Of a stretch of DNA of 17,363 bases, positions 1-9,281 are shown one piece after another. The notes below the pieces were generated by a model. It saw only the letters and a list, made by a program, of their open reading frames with translations, searched no databases and had not been told where the DNA came from. The translations under genes were made by a program, and so were the position numbers. The stretch's first letter is position 1, and every line of letters starts with the position of its first letter. Location: contig CAYSPO010000026.1 in NCBI GenBank assembly GCA_964432945.1, positions 1-17,363 on the forward strand, read 5' to 3'. This DNA comes from CAYSPO01 sp964432945. GTDB lineage: Bacteria; Bacillota; Clostridia; Tissierellales; Peptoniphilaceae.

Positions 1-4
1 CACC

Positions 5-30
5 AAAAAAGGAGCTTATAAAAAGCTCCT
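5..30 (-). terminator. Rho-independent terminator of the VanY-like gene
   Basis: Perfect 8-bp inverted repeat AGGAGCTT/AAGCTCCT (10-17 and 23-30) with a 5-nt loop. Read on the minus strand it is followed by a run of T. It lies just after the stop codon of the VanY-like gene. Confidence 0.9.
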
Positions 31-34
31 ATAA

Positions 35-1069
35 TTATAAATCATAATATTCTTCTAGGGTTAACCCTGAATCATATATCTTTTTCGCTAAATCTGGACC
101 TAAGTATCTTAAATGCCATGGCTCATATTCATAGCCAGTAACTTGTTTTTTGCCTCTTGGGTATCTCAAGATAAACCCATACTTATGTGCATTTTTACTA
201 ATCCATTCAGCTTCTTTAGTGTCTGCAAAATCATTGTTTACGCTAGCTGATCCGTCGTTAGTAACATCGATAGCAAGACCTAGTTGATGTTCAGAGTGAC
301 CTGGAACAGCACTATAATTGTCTACATATTCCTTGCCGTTTTGAGCTAAATCATTTTCATAAATAGCTCTTTGTTCTTCAAAACTTCTGTAATCAGAAAC
401 AATATCTAGGTTCATATTATCTCTTTCCATATCAGCTTTCATAATTGAAAAAGACTGCAGAGCTTCAGGACTTAAGCCCGGCTCATAATCTTCAGGAACG
501 CTGAATTTTTTATTGGCAATTATTATCCCGTCTACTATCTTAAAAACATTTTCATCGTTTAGATCTTCAAAATATTCTGCCTTAGCATAGCCCTTTAATT
601 CGTTAGTTTGAACCTTGAACCAACCATCTTCGCTTCCGTAGAAATTAATGTATTCGCTTGCAGGTAATTTTCCAATAACTTCAGACTTCTCATCGTTTCT
701 TGTGTAGATATCAACTTCTTCTAGAGAAATTAAAACCTTTTGAAGCTTATCGGTGAAACCTTCTTTTGATTTAATTTCTTTCATCGCTTCTCTAACTTCG
801 TCGTTAGTTGGAGCTTTCTCTGTTTCAGTTACTTGGATATCCCCGCCTACTACCTTGGTAGGGGCTTGGCTTGTCGGTTTTTCTTTACTTTTGAAGAAAG
901 GAAGCTTAGCTATAACACTCACAAAACCAATTACGGCAAAAACTAACAAGATTCCAAAGAAAATTATCCTATTTCGATTTCTTTTGCGTATTTCTTCGTT
1001 TTTTCTTTTGATAGCCTTTCTATCAATATCCGACTTAGTTCTAACAGGCTTATTTCTTTTGTAGTCCAA
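35..1069 (-). CDS. VanY-family D-alanyl-D-alanine carboxypeptidase with SH3-like domain
   Basis: Predicted membrane-anchored zinc peptidase that trims the terminal D-Ala of peptidoglycan stem peptides outside the cell. The 344-residue protein has a basic cytoplasmic N-terminus, one membrane segment (about 34-54), a linker, an SH3b-like stretch (about 112-170, with DGWFKV and GYAKAEYF) and a C-terminal LAS/VanY domain (about 190-344). Expected active-site residues are visible: SDYRS (R228), SEHQLGLAID (H261, D268) and EPWH (E316, H319). The start is TTG, chosen because a strong GGGAGG site lies 7 nt upstream and no better ATG precedes the membrane segment. It sits 82 nt after the dehydratase gene with no terminator between, so readthrough is possible; a weak promoter-like pair (TTAAAA, 16 nt, TATACT) is also present in the gap. 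Family assignment is firm; the exact substrate is inferred. Confidence 0.93.
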   Translation of the reverse strand: MDYKRNKPVRTKSDIDRKAIKRKNEEIRKRNRNRIIFFGILLVFAVIGFVSVIAKLPFFKSKEKPTSQAPTKVVGGDIQVTETEKAPTNDEVREAMKEIKSKEGFTDKLQKVLISLEEVDIYTRNDEKSEVIGKLPASEYINFYGSEDGWFKVQTNELKGYAKAEYFEDLNDENVFKIVDGIIIANKKFSVPEDYEPGLSPEALQSFSIMKADMERDNMNLDIVSDYRSFEEQRAIYENDLAQNGKEYVDNYSAVPGHSEHQLGLAIDVTNDGSASVNNDFADTKEAEWISKNAHKYGFILRYPRGKKQVTGYEYEPWHLRYLGPDLAKKIYDSGLTLEEYYDL

Positions 1070-1151
1070 AATCTTCCTCCCTTCTTTATTTAGTATAGTT
1101 ATTTATAATTAGATTTTAACATAGTTTTCTAATTAAATGAAGTTATTTATT

Positions 1152-2984
1152 TTAATCTTCAGGTACATAGTTTTCGAAGCTAGGAACGATTTTCTCTAAT
1201 TCCTTAACTATTAAGTCCCTGCTGTTTTGATGGCTAACTTCCCAAAGTAATTCTAGCTTAGGAAGTAGACTGTCAAAATCTAAGTTCATTGACTTTTCCA
1301 CATATATCCTATCAAATGAAGTTGTATCCACATCTCCTACATCTAAAAGAGGTTCTTCATATAGCTTTTCGCCTGGTCTTAGTCCAACGATTTTAATATC
1401 CATGTTTTCATAAGGAATATAGCCGTAAAGCCTGATTAACTTCTCTGCAAGGTCAATTATTTTAACTGGCTCGCCCATATCTAAAACAAAGATTTCTCCA
1501 CCATTGCCCATTGATCCAGCTTGAAGAACAAGCTGACTTGCCTCTGGGATAGACATAAAGTATCTGATTATTCTTTCATCAGTAACTGTTACAGGTCCAC
1601 CATCTTTTATTTGCTCAATAAATAGTGGAATAACGGAACCATTTGATCCAAGAACATTTCCAAACCTTACAGATACATAGTCTGTTTTAGATTTTTTGTT
1701 ATAGGATTGAACAATCATCTCACAAATTCTCTTTGTGCAGCCCATTATATTTGTAGGATTTACAGCCTTGTCTGTTGAAATCATTACAAATTTCTCAGCC
1801 CCGAACTCATCAGAAGCCAGCACAACATTTAAAGTACCAAAAACATTGTTTTTCACTGCTGATTGCGAGCTGTCTTCCATTAAAGGCACATGCTTATGAG
1901 CAGCTGCGTGAAAGACTACTTGAGGTCTATAATGGTCAAAAACCGTGTGAATTCTTTCTTTATCCCTAATAGATTCAATTAAAACAGTTAACTTTAGCTC
2001 TGGGTAGTTTCTCTTTAGTTCATTTTGAATTTCATAAGCGTTATTTTCATAGATATCTAATATAATCAACTCTTTTGGTTGATATTTAGCTATCTGCCTA
2101 CAAAGCTCAGATCCAATTGAACCACCACCTCCAGTAACTAAAATAGTCTTGTTGGTTAAGAATTCATTTAACTGCTTGTTATCTAAAACAACTTCTTCAC
2201 GACCTAAAAGGTCATCTATTTCTATATCCCTTATATCTTGAATTTCTATCTTATCGTCTATCATTTCATACATACCAGGTACAATTCTTACCTTGGTTGC
2301 AGTTCTTGAGCAGATTTCCAAGATTTCCCTTTGGTCATCGCCTTTGACAGAAGGCATAGCCACAATTATTTGTTCAATATCATATTTATCAACTAGCTTA
2401 GGGATTTCGTGCCTATCTCCTAGAACTGGAATTCCCGAGATCGTTCCCCCTAGTTTGCTTGAATCATCGTCTACAAATAGGATAGGAAGGTTTCCTAGCT
2501 CTGGGTGTCTTTTAAGCTCCCTTAAAACAAGGATTCCCGACTCCCCTGCTCCTACTATCATCGTCTTTTTCTCTCCAGAGAAATACTCTCCAGTTATTTT
2601 CTTCGACCTAATTAACTTAGGTATAAACCTATATCCACCTATGATAAGTGTGTCTAGGATAACTGCAATTGGATAGATGCTTCTTGGTAAACCTGAATTA
2701 ACAAAGATTAGATAAATAGTTGCCATAATATTTCCAACAACTATACTTATAAGTATATCCATTATTTCTCTAATAGATGCATACTCCCAAATTGCCCTAT
2801 ACATATTGCAAAGAGAGAAAATAACTATTTTAATTATTGTTACTACTAAAAAATGCTCTAAATACTTTCCTAGGTAAGCTGGATCTGGATTCATATCAAA
2901 CCTAAGTGAAATAGAGAATATGTAAATTATATTTATTAAGATGGCATCTAATACCATCATTAACCCCATTGATTTATTTCTCAT
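1152..2984 (-). CDS. Membrane NDP-sugar 4,6-dehydratase (CapD/PglF/FlaA1 family)
   Basis: Polytopic nucleotide-sugar dehydratase, probably converting UDP-GlcNAc to the 4-keto-6-deoxy sugar, the first step toward amino-dideoxy sugars of surface glycans. The 610 residues have the full-length family layout: about four N-terminal membrane helices (to about 120), a CoA-binding-like Rossmann unit with VGAGESG (144-150), and a second SDR Rossmann domain with TGGGGSIGSE (284-293), the STDKAVNPTN block (403-412) and MGCTKR (414-419), where the family has Met instead of the usual SDR Tyr. ATG start preceded by AGAGG. It begins 1 nt after the galU stop, so the two are co-transcribed. With the downstream-pathway aminotransferase (6518-7717) and phosphoglycosyl transferase (5905-6528) it resembles the PglF-PglE-PglC set; whether the product is a bacillosamine-like sugar is inference. 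Confidence 0.93.
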   Translation of the reverse strand: MRNKSMGLMMVLDAILINIIYIFSISLRFDMNPDPAYLGKYLEHFLVVTIIKIVIFSLCNMYRAIWEYASIREIMDILISIVVGNIMATIYLIFVNSGLPRSIYPIAVILDTLIIGGYRFIPKLIRSKKITGEYFSGEKKTMIVGAGESGILVLRELKRHPELGNLPILFVDDDSSKLGGTISGIPVLGDRHEIPKLVDKYDIEQIIVAMPSVKGDDQREILEICSRTATKVRIVPGMYEMIDDKIEIQDIRDIEIDDLLGREEVVLDNKQLNEFLTNKTILVTGGGGSIGSELCRQIAKYQPKELIILDIYENNAYEIQNELKRNYPELKLTVLIESIRDKERIHTVFDHYRPQVVFHAAAHKHVPLMEDSSQSAVKNNVFGTLNVVLASDEFGAEKFVMISTDKAVNPTNIMGCTKRICEMIVQSYNKKSKTDYVSVRFGNVLGSNGSVIPLFIEQIKDGGPVTVTDERIIRYFMSIPEASQLVLQAGSMGNGGEIFVLDMGEPVKIIDLAEKLIRLYGYIPYENMDIKIVGLRPGEKLYEEPLLDVGDVDTTSFDRIYVEKSMNLDFDSLLPKLELLWEVSHQNSRDLIVKELEKIVPSFENYVPED

Positions 2985-2985
2985 A

Positions 2986-3960
2986 CTAACCTCTAAAGTA
3001 AGAGTCTAGCTCTTCTCTAAGTTCCTTTCCTAAAGCCTCGTTTTTCAAAATGTCTTTTATTATCTCGGCTTCAACATCTTTTCTAAGCTTTTCGTTTTTT
3101 GCTACTAAGTCCACGAAAAACTCCTCTAAATCATTTCTGATATCATCTTGCATAAGTCCAAACTTGATGTTGGCGACTAAATAACCTAGTTTGTTTCCAA
3201 TATCAAAAATTTCTCCTTTGTATTCATAACCATAAACTGATTGAACTTTAGATAAGGATAAAAGAGCATCAGTCAGCTGAATCTCGTTGTTTTTACCTGG
3301 TTTTGTTTCTCTTAAAATATCGAATATTTCAGGAGTTATTATATACCTACCGGCGATAGCAAGGTTTGAGGGTGCATCTTCTTTTCTTGGCTTTTCCACC
3401 ATTCCATCTACCTTATAAACATCGTCTATCATCTCACCAGAAATTATCCCGTATTTTTCCACATCGTCGTCGGAAACTTTCATAAGAGCGATTACACTTC
3501 TACCGTATTCTTCATATTTTTCTATTAACTGTTTAGTTGCAGGTTTTTCTGAAACCATTACATTGTCCCCTAGCATAACAGCAAAAGCCTCGTTTTTAAC
3601 GAAAGGCTCAGCAACAGAAATAGCGTGGCCTAGACCTCTTGGCTCATTTTGCCTTGTGTAGAAAATATTGGCTAAAGATGAAATTCCCTTCACTTCTTCA
3701 AGGGCGTCTTTCTTCCCAGCAACCTCCAATTGTTTCTCTAGTTCTATTGACCTATCAAAGTGGTTGACAATACTTTCCTTGCCTCTACCATTTATAATTA
3801 AAATATCGGTAATACCAGAATTTGCAGCTTCTTCTATAATATATTGTAAAGTTGGTTTATCTAAAATTGGCATCATTTCCTTAGGTTGAGCCTTAGTTGC
3901 AGGCAAAAACCTTGTTCCTAAACCAGCAGCAGGAATGATTGCTTTGGTAATTTTTCCCAT
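2986..3960 (-). CDS. galU: UTP-glucose-1-phosphate uridylyltransferase
   Basis: Cytosolic enzyme making UDP-glucose from UTP and glucose 1-phosphate, feeding glycan and glycolipid synthesis. The 324-residue length and the N-terminal nucleotide-binding stretch AIIPAAGLGTRFLPATK with following PKEMMPI are typical of GalU/GtaB; LGDN (metal/nucleotide site) and VEKP are also present. An in-frame ATG lies 15 nt further upstream, but the ribosome site AAAGGAG falls inside that extension and is 5-6 nt before the ATG at 3960, so the shorter start is chosen. It is the first gene of a two-gene unit with the dehydratase. No clear consensus promoter was found upstream; the upstream region contains a 6-1-6 palindrome (4013-4025). 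Confidence 0.95.
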   Translation of the reverse strand: MGKITKAIIPAAGLGTRFLPATKAQPKEMMPILDKPTLQYIIEEAANSGITDILIINGRGKESIVNHFDRSIELEKQLEVAGKKDALEEVKGISSLANIFYTRQNEPRGLGHAISVAEPFVKNEAFAVMLGDNVMVSEKPATKQLIEKYEEYGRSVIALMKVSDDDVEKYGIISGEMIDDVYKVDGMVEKPRKEDAPSNLAIAGRYIITPEIFDILRETKPGKNNEIQLTDALLSLSKVQSVYGYEYKGEIFDIGNKLGYLVANIKFGLMQDDIRNDLEEFFVDLVAKNEKLRKDVEAEIIKDILKNEALGKELREELDSYFRG

Positions 3961-4450
3961 ATCTTCTCCTTTCATATATTATTTTCTTTATATCTAATAG
4001 TATCACAAAACTTGCACTGAGTGCATAAAAGTAGTAAAGAAGAAAGGAATTATTTTTCGAAAAAAGCTTTAAAAATCTCGTAAAAATACTTAATTAATAG
4101 GCAAGCTTTCAAAATATACTTCCAAGTATTACTAGAAAAGATAAAAAAAATAGAAAATTATCTAAGACAAGCTAGATTATAACCATTATCTTTTAGCTAA
4201 TTATCAATGATCTTTAGCTAAGACGTTAATTAATTTTCTAAGTAAATTCCTCTAAGAAACATTGTTGAGAAAGTCAAATGCTTTATAGGCAAAACATAAT
4301 ATTTATTAAAAGAATTAGAAATAAATAGGGTTTTAATCTTAGTTTAATAAGAAAAATTAAAATATATAAATTAAGATTAATTTTTCCAATATATAAACAT
4401 TCCTTATTTTTCGTTTATTTCTTCTCTAAATATTTCACCTAAACTAACAA
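3961..4450. other. AT-rich intergenic region upstream of galU
   Basis: About 490 nt with no coding potential that I can support. It must hold the promoter of the galU-dehydratase unit, but no -35/-10 pair with good spacing stands out. It includes the palindrome TGCACTGAGTGCA (4013-4025), a possible operator, and a short direct repeat TTTAGCTAA (around 4192 and 4213). Confidence 0.5.
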
Positions 4451-4484
4451 ATAAAAAAACTGACCTACCGAAGTAAGCCAGTTT
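4451..4484 (-). terminator. Strong terminator of the UDP-GlcNAc dehydrogenase gene
   Basis: On the minus strand a 12-bp stem (AAACTGGCTTAC with GTAGGTCAGTTT, two G-U pairs) closes a TTCG tetraloop and runs into a T tract. It starts 7 nt after the stop codon and separates this gene from galU. Confidence 0.93.
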
Positions 4485-4490
4485 GAATTA

Positions 4491-5807
4491 TTAAAGTAAT
4501 TCTAAATTATCAGCCTTAATTCCTCTTGTTGCATATCTTGTATCGAATACAAGCTGAGCATTATCTACTACCATTTGATAATCAACTGTTGAATGGTTTG
4601 TAGTAATCATTACTAAATCATAGTCTGCAATTATTTCAGGAGAAATTGACTCAATTCCTTCTTTTAAGTTTCCGTCTTCTTGAACATATTTAGGATTTAA
4701 CTTATCGAAGTAATCAACAAGAGCTCCTTCTTCTTGTAATTTTTCAATTACTATAAGGGCTGGGGAGTCTCTTAAATCGTCAATATCATTTTTGTAAGCA
4801 ATTCCTAAAACAAGTACCTTTGCACCTGAAAGAGCTTTTTGAGATTTTCTTGAAAGGAATCTCATTGTTCTATCAATTACATATTGAGGCATTGAATCAT
4901 TGATAGTTGAAGATGCTTCAATAATTGGCATATGCTCATCATATTCTCTAGCTTTCCAAGTTAAGTAGAAAGGATCTAGAGGAATACAGTGTCCACCAAT
5001 TCCAGGTCCTGGATAGAAAGCTTGGAAACCATAAGGTTTTGTTTTAGCTGCATCAACAACTTCCCAAATATTAATATCCATTGCATCTGCTATCTTAGCA
5101 AATTCATTAACTAATCCTATATTTATATTTCTATAAGTATTTTCAAGTATTTTTTCCATTTCAGCAACTTTTGGATCACTTACAGGATAAACTTCAGCAT
5201 CAAGAACTGATCTATAAAAAGCTGAAACAACTTCAGTTGCGTCTTCTCCAACTCCACCTACAACCTTAGGAGTATTTCTTGTTTTATAAGTATGGTTACC
5301 TGGGTCAACTCTCTCTGGAGAGAAAGCTAGGTAGAAATCTTCTCCACACTTCAAACCTGATTTTTCTTCAAGTATTGGTTTTAAAACTTCTTCTGTAGTT
5401 CCTGGGTAAGTAGTAGACTCAAGTACAACTACTGTTCCCTTAGACATATTCTCTCCAATTGAAATTGTAGATTCTTCAATATAAGAGATATCAGGTTGGT
5501 GATGTGCATCTAATGGTGTTGGAACTGCAATAGCTATAAAGTCAAGGTCTTTAATTTCAGAAAAATCAGTAGTAGCTCTTAACATTCCCTTATCAACCAT
5601 ATCGGCTAGTTCTTGATCATTTACATCTTGTATGTAATTTTTCTTTTCATTAATCATATTTGCTTTTTCTTCAGAAACTTCAAAGCCAACTGTTTGGTAA
5701 CCAGAAATAGCTTTTTCAACAGCTAAAGGAAGGCCTACATATCCAAGACCAACAACACCGACTTTTAGTTCTTTTTTACTTATTTTTTCTAAAAATTCAT
5801 TTTTCAT
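4491..5807 (-). CDS. UDP-N-acetylglucosamine 6-dehydrogenase (WbpA-like nucleotide-sugar dehydrogenase)
   Basis: NAD-dependent four-electron oxidation of a UDP-hexosamine C6 to the carboxylate, supplying uronic acids for surface polysaccharide. The 438 residues show the family's N-terminal Rossmann motif GVVGLGYVGLPLA (17-29), the VPTP segment (95-98), the ESTTYPGTT block (130-138), and the catalytic cysteine in GGHC (C274). The PGPGIGGHCIPLDPFYLTWK context is that of WbpA-type UDP-GlcNAc dehydrogenases rather than UDP-glucose or UDP-ManNAc enzymes, so that substrate is favoured but not proved. A GTG three codons upstream overlaps the ribosome site AAGGAG, so the ATG at 5807 is taken. It stands alone between a perfect consensus promoter and a strong terminator. 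Confidence 0.92.
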   Translation of the reverse strand: MKNEFLEKISKKELKVGVVGLGYVGLPLAVEKAISGYQTVGFEVSEEKANMINEKKNYIQDVNDQELADMVDKGMLRATTDFSEIKDLDFIAIAVPTPLDAHHQPDISYIEESTISIGENMSKGTVVVLESTTYPGTTEEVLKPILEEKSGLKCGEDFYLAFSPERVDPGNHTYKTRNTPKVVGGVGEDATEVVSAFYRSVLDAEVYPVSDPKVAEMEKILENTYRNINIGLVNEFAKIADAMDINIWEVVDAAKTKPYGFQAFYPGPGIGGHCIPLDPFYLTWKAREYDEHMPIIEASSTINDSMPQYVIDRTMRFLSRKSQKALSGAKVLVLGIAYKNDIDDLRDSPALIVIEKLQEEGALVDYFDKLNPKYVQEDGNLKEGIESISPEIIADYDLVMITTNHSTVDYQMVVDNAQLVFDTRYATRGIKADNLELL

Positions 5808-5866
5808 TATTTCCACTCCTTATAAGACTATCGCCTGTTAAGTTCGTTAAAACTCCTACAATACGC

Positions 5867-5895
5867 ATTATATTCTTTTGTCTATAAATTGTCAA
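5867..5895 (-). promoter_or_regulatory. Consensus sigma-A promoter of the UDP-GlcNAc dehydrogenase gene
   Basis: On the minus strand: TTGACA (5890-5895), a 17-nt spacer, and TATAAT (5867-5872). Both hexamers match the consensus exactly. The leader to the ATG is about 50 nt. The promoter begins just beyond the stop codon of the phosphoglycosyl transferase gene. Confidence 0.93.
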
Positions 5896-5904
5896 TGATA
5901 TTGT

Positions 5905-6528
5905 TTAGCCTTTAACAATCGCCCCAAAAGTCTTAAATATCAACTTTATATCGTATAAAAAAGACATATCTTCCATATACTCTAAGTTTAAGGACAACTT
6001 GTGAGGCATAATTTCCTCAATATAAACTTTTTCAGGATCCTTAGCCTTGGCTAATATTTCTGATTCCGACCTATACTTAATAGAAGCAAGGTCAGTAATC
6101 CCTGGTTTAATCAAAAGCACCTGCCTTTGAGTTTCGTCATACATTTCTACATACTTTGGAACTTCTGGTCTTGGTCCAACAACAGACATTTGACCGAGAA
6201 AAACATTTATAAGCTGAGGAAGTTCATCTAATTTAAGTTTTCTTAACACATGACCTACCTTGGTAATTCTGTCATCACCATCTGCAGTAATCTGCCTTCC
6301 TTTTTTAGGAGCATCCTCAACCATAGTTCTAAATTTAAGGATTTCAAAAACCTCGAAATCCTTGCCTACTCTTTTCTGGCTAAAGAACACACTTCCCCCG
6401 TCATCTAGCTTTATCGCTAGACTAATTATGAGCATCGGGATAGCTAGGATTATAAGTCCAATAGATGATGAAACAACATCAAATATTCTTTTAAAGAAAA
6501 GATAGGACTTGTTTATCTTAATATTCAT
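5905..6528 (-). CDS. PglC-like undecaprenyl-phosphate sugar phosphotransferase
   Basis: Small monotopic phosphoglycosyl transferase (bacterial sugar transferase family) that would load a sugar 1-phosphate from a UDP-sugar onto undecaprenyl phosphate at the inner membrane face, starting a lipid-linked glycan. The 207-residue protein has the re-entrant N-terminal helix after FFKRIFD (11-17, hydrophobic 18-40), the QKRVG and FRTM motifs, the catalytic Asp-Glu in LDELPQLIN (D101-E102) and the VGPRPE motif (117-122). Its length equals the minimal PglC type, lacking the extra membrane domain of WcaJ. The ATG at 6528 is preferred over the adjoining TTG because of the GAGG site. It overlaps the end of the aminotransferase gene by 11 nt, implying translational coupling. 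Confidence 0.94.
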   Translation of the reverse strand: MNIKINKSYLFFKRIFDVVSSSIGLIILAIPMLIISLAIKLDDGGSVFFSQKRVGKDFEVFEILKFRTMVEDAPKKGRQITADGDDRITKVGHVLRKLKLDELPQLINVFLGQMSVVGPRPEVPKYVEMYDETQRQVLLIKPGITDLASIKYRSESEILAKAKDPEKVYIEEIMPHKLSLNLEYMEDMSFLYDIKLIFKTFGAIVKG

Positions 6529-7717
6529 CAACTATCCTCAGTAGATTTTCCCCAACATACTTAACCTCTTCATCAGTTAAAAGCGTATGTAAAGGAAGTG
6601 TAATCACATTTTCATATCTTTTATAGGCATTAGGGAAGTCCTTTATATCAAATCCTAGTTTTTTATAAGCAGTGTGCATAGGTAGGGGTCTATAGTGAAC
6701 ATTTGTAGAGATATTTAATTGTGCCATTTTTTCTATTATTTCGTTTCTTTCTTCTACACCTATACCCTGAACATTAACAAGATATAGATGTCCTGATGAT
6801 TGTATTCCCTCAGAGAAGTGAGTTCTAGGAACAATCCTTGATTTTTGGAAAATAGAGTCATACATTTCGATGATTTCTCTTCTTCTGTTAAGCAAGTCTT
6901 TGTACCTATCCATTTGAACAAGTCCAATAGCTGCCATTATATCCGTCATATTGCACTTATAGTTTGTATCTTTGATGTCATATTCCCAAGCCCCTAGCTT
7001 TGTTTTAGCAAGAGCATCTCTATCTTGACCATGTAAGCTAAGTAACTGAAGCTCCTTGTAAGCTAACTCATCGTCAATTACTCCATCTCTCCAAGTTATA
7101 CAGCCACCCTCGCCAGTTGTAAGGTTTTTAACTGCGTGGAAAGAAAAACAAGAGAAATCAGGATAAGTTGAAATACTCCTACCTTTATATCTCGCTCCAA
7201 AAGCATGGGCACTATCTGCAATTACTGCAACTCTGCCAATAGACTTTTGTAAATCATTATTAGCTTGAAAAATATCTTTCTTACTTTCAACTACAGATAA
7301 AATCTTTTCATAATCACATGGCACTCCCCCGATGTCTACAGGGATAACTGCCTTTGTTTTCTCATTTATTGCATCTTTTAACTTATCGTAATCCATTTCA
7401 AAACCATCAGCACTGATGTCCACCATCTTAGGAGTTGCCCCCACATGAGTGATTACAGAAGCACTAGCTGTGTAGGTGTAAGGAGTTGTAATAACTTCGT
7501 CTCCCTTTCCTATTCCTAGAAGCCTTAAGGAAAGCTCCATAGCAGCAGTAGCAGAGTTTAAGCAAACAGCCTTGTTTGTTTCAAGGTAGTCAGCTATTCT
7601 TCGCTCGAACTCCTTAGTCTTTGGGCCAGTAGTTATCCAGCCTGATTTTAATGTATCGACAACAGCGTCTATCTCAGCTTGAGTAATATCTGGTGGTGAA
7701 AATTCTATTTTTTTCAT
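6518..7717 (-). CDS. DegT/DnrJ/EryC1-type PLP sugar aminotransferase
   Basis: PLP-dependent aminotransferase that would add an amino group to a 4-keto nucleotide sugar, the natural next step after the 4,6-dehydratase encoded at 1152-2984. The 399 residues include the GWITTGP N-terminal motif (26-32), NSATAAM (54-60), the cofactor-binding ADSAHAFGA (167-175) and the Schiff-base lysine in SFHAVKNLTTGEGG (K197), the family signature. Starts 4 nt after the murJ stop and overlaps the following phosphoglycosyl transferase gene. No PglD-like acetyltransferase lies in the window, so the final sugar (acetylated or free amine) is unknown. Related family members act as dehydratases or on other sugars; the invariant lysine here supports true aminotransfer. 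Confidence 0.93.
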   Translation of the reverse strand: MKKIEFSPPDITQAEIDAVVDTLKSGWITTGPKTKEFERRIADYLETNKAVCLNSATAAMELSLRLLGIGKGDEVITTPYTYTASASVITHVGATPKMVDISADGFEMDYDKLKDAINEKTKAVIPVDIGGVPCDYEKILSVVESKKDIFQANNDLQKSIGRVAVIADSAHAFGARYKGRSISTYPDFSCFSFHAVKNLTTGEGGCITWRDGVIDDELAYKELQLLSLHGQDRDALAKTKLGAWEYDIKDTNYKCNMTDIMAAIGLVQMDRYKDLLNRRREIIEMYDSIFQKSRIVPRTHFSEGIQSSGHLYLVNVQGIGVEERNEIIEKMAQLNISTNVHYRPLPMHTAYKKLGFDIKDFPNAYKRYENVITLPLHTLLTDEEVKYVGENLLRIVDEY

Positions 7718-7721
7718 CTAT

Positions 7722-9278
7722 TTATTTCTCCTTACCGAATTTCTTTTTAAAAGTATTTATAAGCATATCTGCACTTTGTGTTCTCACAACAATAACCATA
7801 AGAGTATAAACTACAACTGCAAGTCCTACAACTAATCCAAGCCTAATTATTGGACTTAGACCTAGTTTCATTAAACTTGTATTAGATAAAAACACAACAG
7901 CACCCATGGCGAGGGAAGAAATTCCAACCTTTATAAATTCAATACCAATAATCTTAAAATTAATTTCAGGGATCTTATCTTTTAGTTTATAGGTCATCCA
8001 AAGGGTAGCCACACTTATAGAGATGGCAGTAGCTAGGGCAAGACCTTTGTGAGCCATAGGCCCGACTAAAAGAATATTCAAAATAATGTTTATCCCCACC
8101 CCTATCATTCCATTTATCATAGGAGTTTTTGTGTCTTTGAAAGAATAGTAAACCTTGCTTATTAAGTGCCTCATTCCATTGGCTATCAAACCGATAGAGT
8201 AAAAAGTCAAAGCACCTGCAGTTATAATAGTGTTTTGAGCAGTAAAGGCTCCTCTTTCAAATGCGATTTTAACTAAATCGTTGGAAAGTAGAACCACACC
8301 TACTGTTGCAGGAACAGTTATAAGGAAAATAAAACTTATTCCTAGCTCGATTAACTCAACTATTCTATTGTTATCTCTTTTATCAAAAGCCTCTGATAAA
8401 AGAGGGAAAATAACTGTAGTAAGGCCCACTATGAAAATTGCAATAATAGCATCATTTATTTTTGTAGCATTTTCAAGAGCCGACACAGTACCGTCAGGTA
8501 GACCAGAAGCTAAGTTTTGGTCAACTATTACATTTATCTGCTGAACGGCTTGACCGATAGCAGTAGGCACAATTAATGCCAAAGTTCTGTGGATATACGG
8601 ATCATCCAAATCTATCAATGGCTGCCATCTAAAGCCAGTCTTATGGACAGCTGGTGCTTGGATAAGCCATTGGGTAAAGTAAGCTAAAATACTTGCATAC
8701 ATAAGCCCTTCGATAGAAAGAGGCATAAAGAACAAGTAAATAAAAAATGTAAGGTTAAAAGGAATACCCATTAAAGCATAAGGTCTGTATATATAATAAG
8801 AATGTAGGTAGCTTGAAACTATATTCATAAGACCAAGAGCCATTATAATAGGCACACCTATTCTTGTTAGTTTAATAGTTAAAGCAATTTTCTCGGCACT
8901 ATAGTCAGGATACATTAGCTTCAAGAACTGTGGAGCAAAGATATAGACAACTGCCATTAAAATTAAAGACAGAACTATTACTATATTTGCCACATTATTG
9001 AAGAACTTCAGCTTACCCCGATTTCCATGCCTTTGTTTTACATGAGATAAGACTGGAATAAGAACAGTCATCAAGGCAGCCCCGACTATATTCATACTCA
9101 TTGCCACCAGCTTAATAGCGGAGTTGTATGCATCGGTTTCTACCCCTTGGCCAAACTGCCAGCCAATCGCTGTAACCCTAAGAAAACCCATAGCTTTGGA
9201 AACTATGGAAAGCACAGTGATTAATAGAGATGCCTTGGCAATACCAGTACCCGCCTTGGCTAGATTATCTTTTTTCAT
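7722..9278 (-). CDS. murJ: Lipid II flippase MurJ (MviN family)
   Basis: Polytopic MOP-superfamily transporter, predicted to move lipid II across the membrane for peptidoglycan synthesis. The 518 residues contain about 14 hydrophobic segments spread along the whole chain, and the N-terminal signature VSKAMGFLR (26-34) followed by the conserved D49-A50 of the family. The gene begins 3 nt after murI and ends 4 nt before the aminotransferase, within the ispE-murI operon. Because its downstream neighbours make an undecaprenyl-linked sugar, a role as flippase for that glycan cannot be excluded from sequence alone; MurJ and polysaccharide exporters share the fold. Confidence 0.93.
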   Translation of the reverse strand: MKKDNLAKAGTGIAKASLLITVLSIVSKAMGFLRVTAIGWQFGQGVETDAYNSAIKLVAMSMNIVGAALMTVLIPVLSHVKQRHGNRGKLKFFNNVANIVIVLSLILMAVVYIFAPQFLKLMYPDYSAEKIALTIKLTRIGVPIIMALGLMNIVSSYLHSYYIYRPYALMGIPFNLTFFIYLFFMPLSIEGLMYASILAYFTQWLIQAPAVHKTGFRWQPLIDLDDPYIHRTLALIVPTAIGQAVQQINVIVDQNLASGLPDGTVSALENATKINDAIIAIFIVGLTTVIFPLLSEAFDKRDNNRIVELIELGISFIFLITVPATVGVVLLSNDLVKIAFERGAFTAQNTIITAGALTFYSIGLIANGMRHLISKVYYSFKDTKTPMINGMIGVGINIILNILLVGPMAHKGLALATAISISVATLWMTYKLKDKIPEINFKIIGIEFIKVGISSLAMGAVVFLSNTSLMKLGLSPIIRLGLVVGLAVVVYTLMVIVVRTQSADMLINTFKKKFGKEK

Positions 9279-9281
9279 AAT

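Noticed and set aside
753..1064. Plus-strand open frames opposite the VanY-like gene, and similar open frames antisense to the other large genes.
   Set aside because: They have no ribosome sites or recognisable domains and mirror the codon structure of well-supported genes on the other strand.
3976..4100. A galU promoter built from TACTAT or TATAAA on the minus strand.
   Set aside because: No -35 hexamer with acceptable match and 16-18 nt spacing accompanies either candidate.
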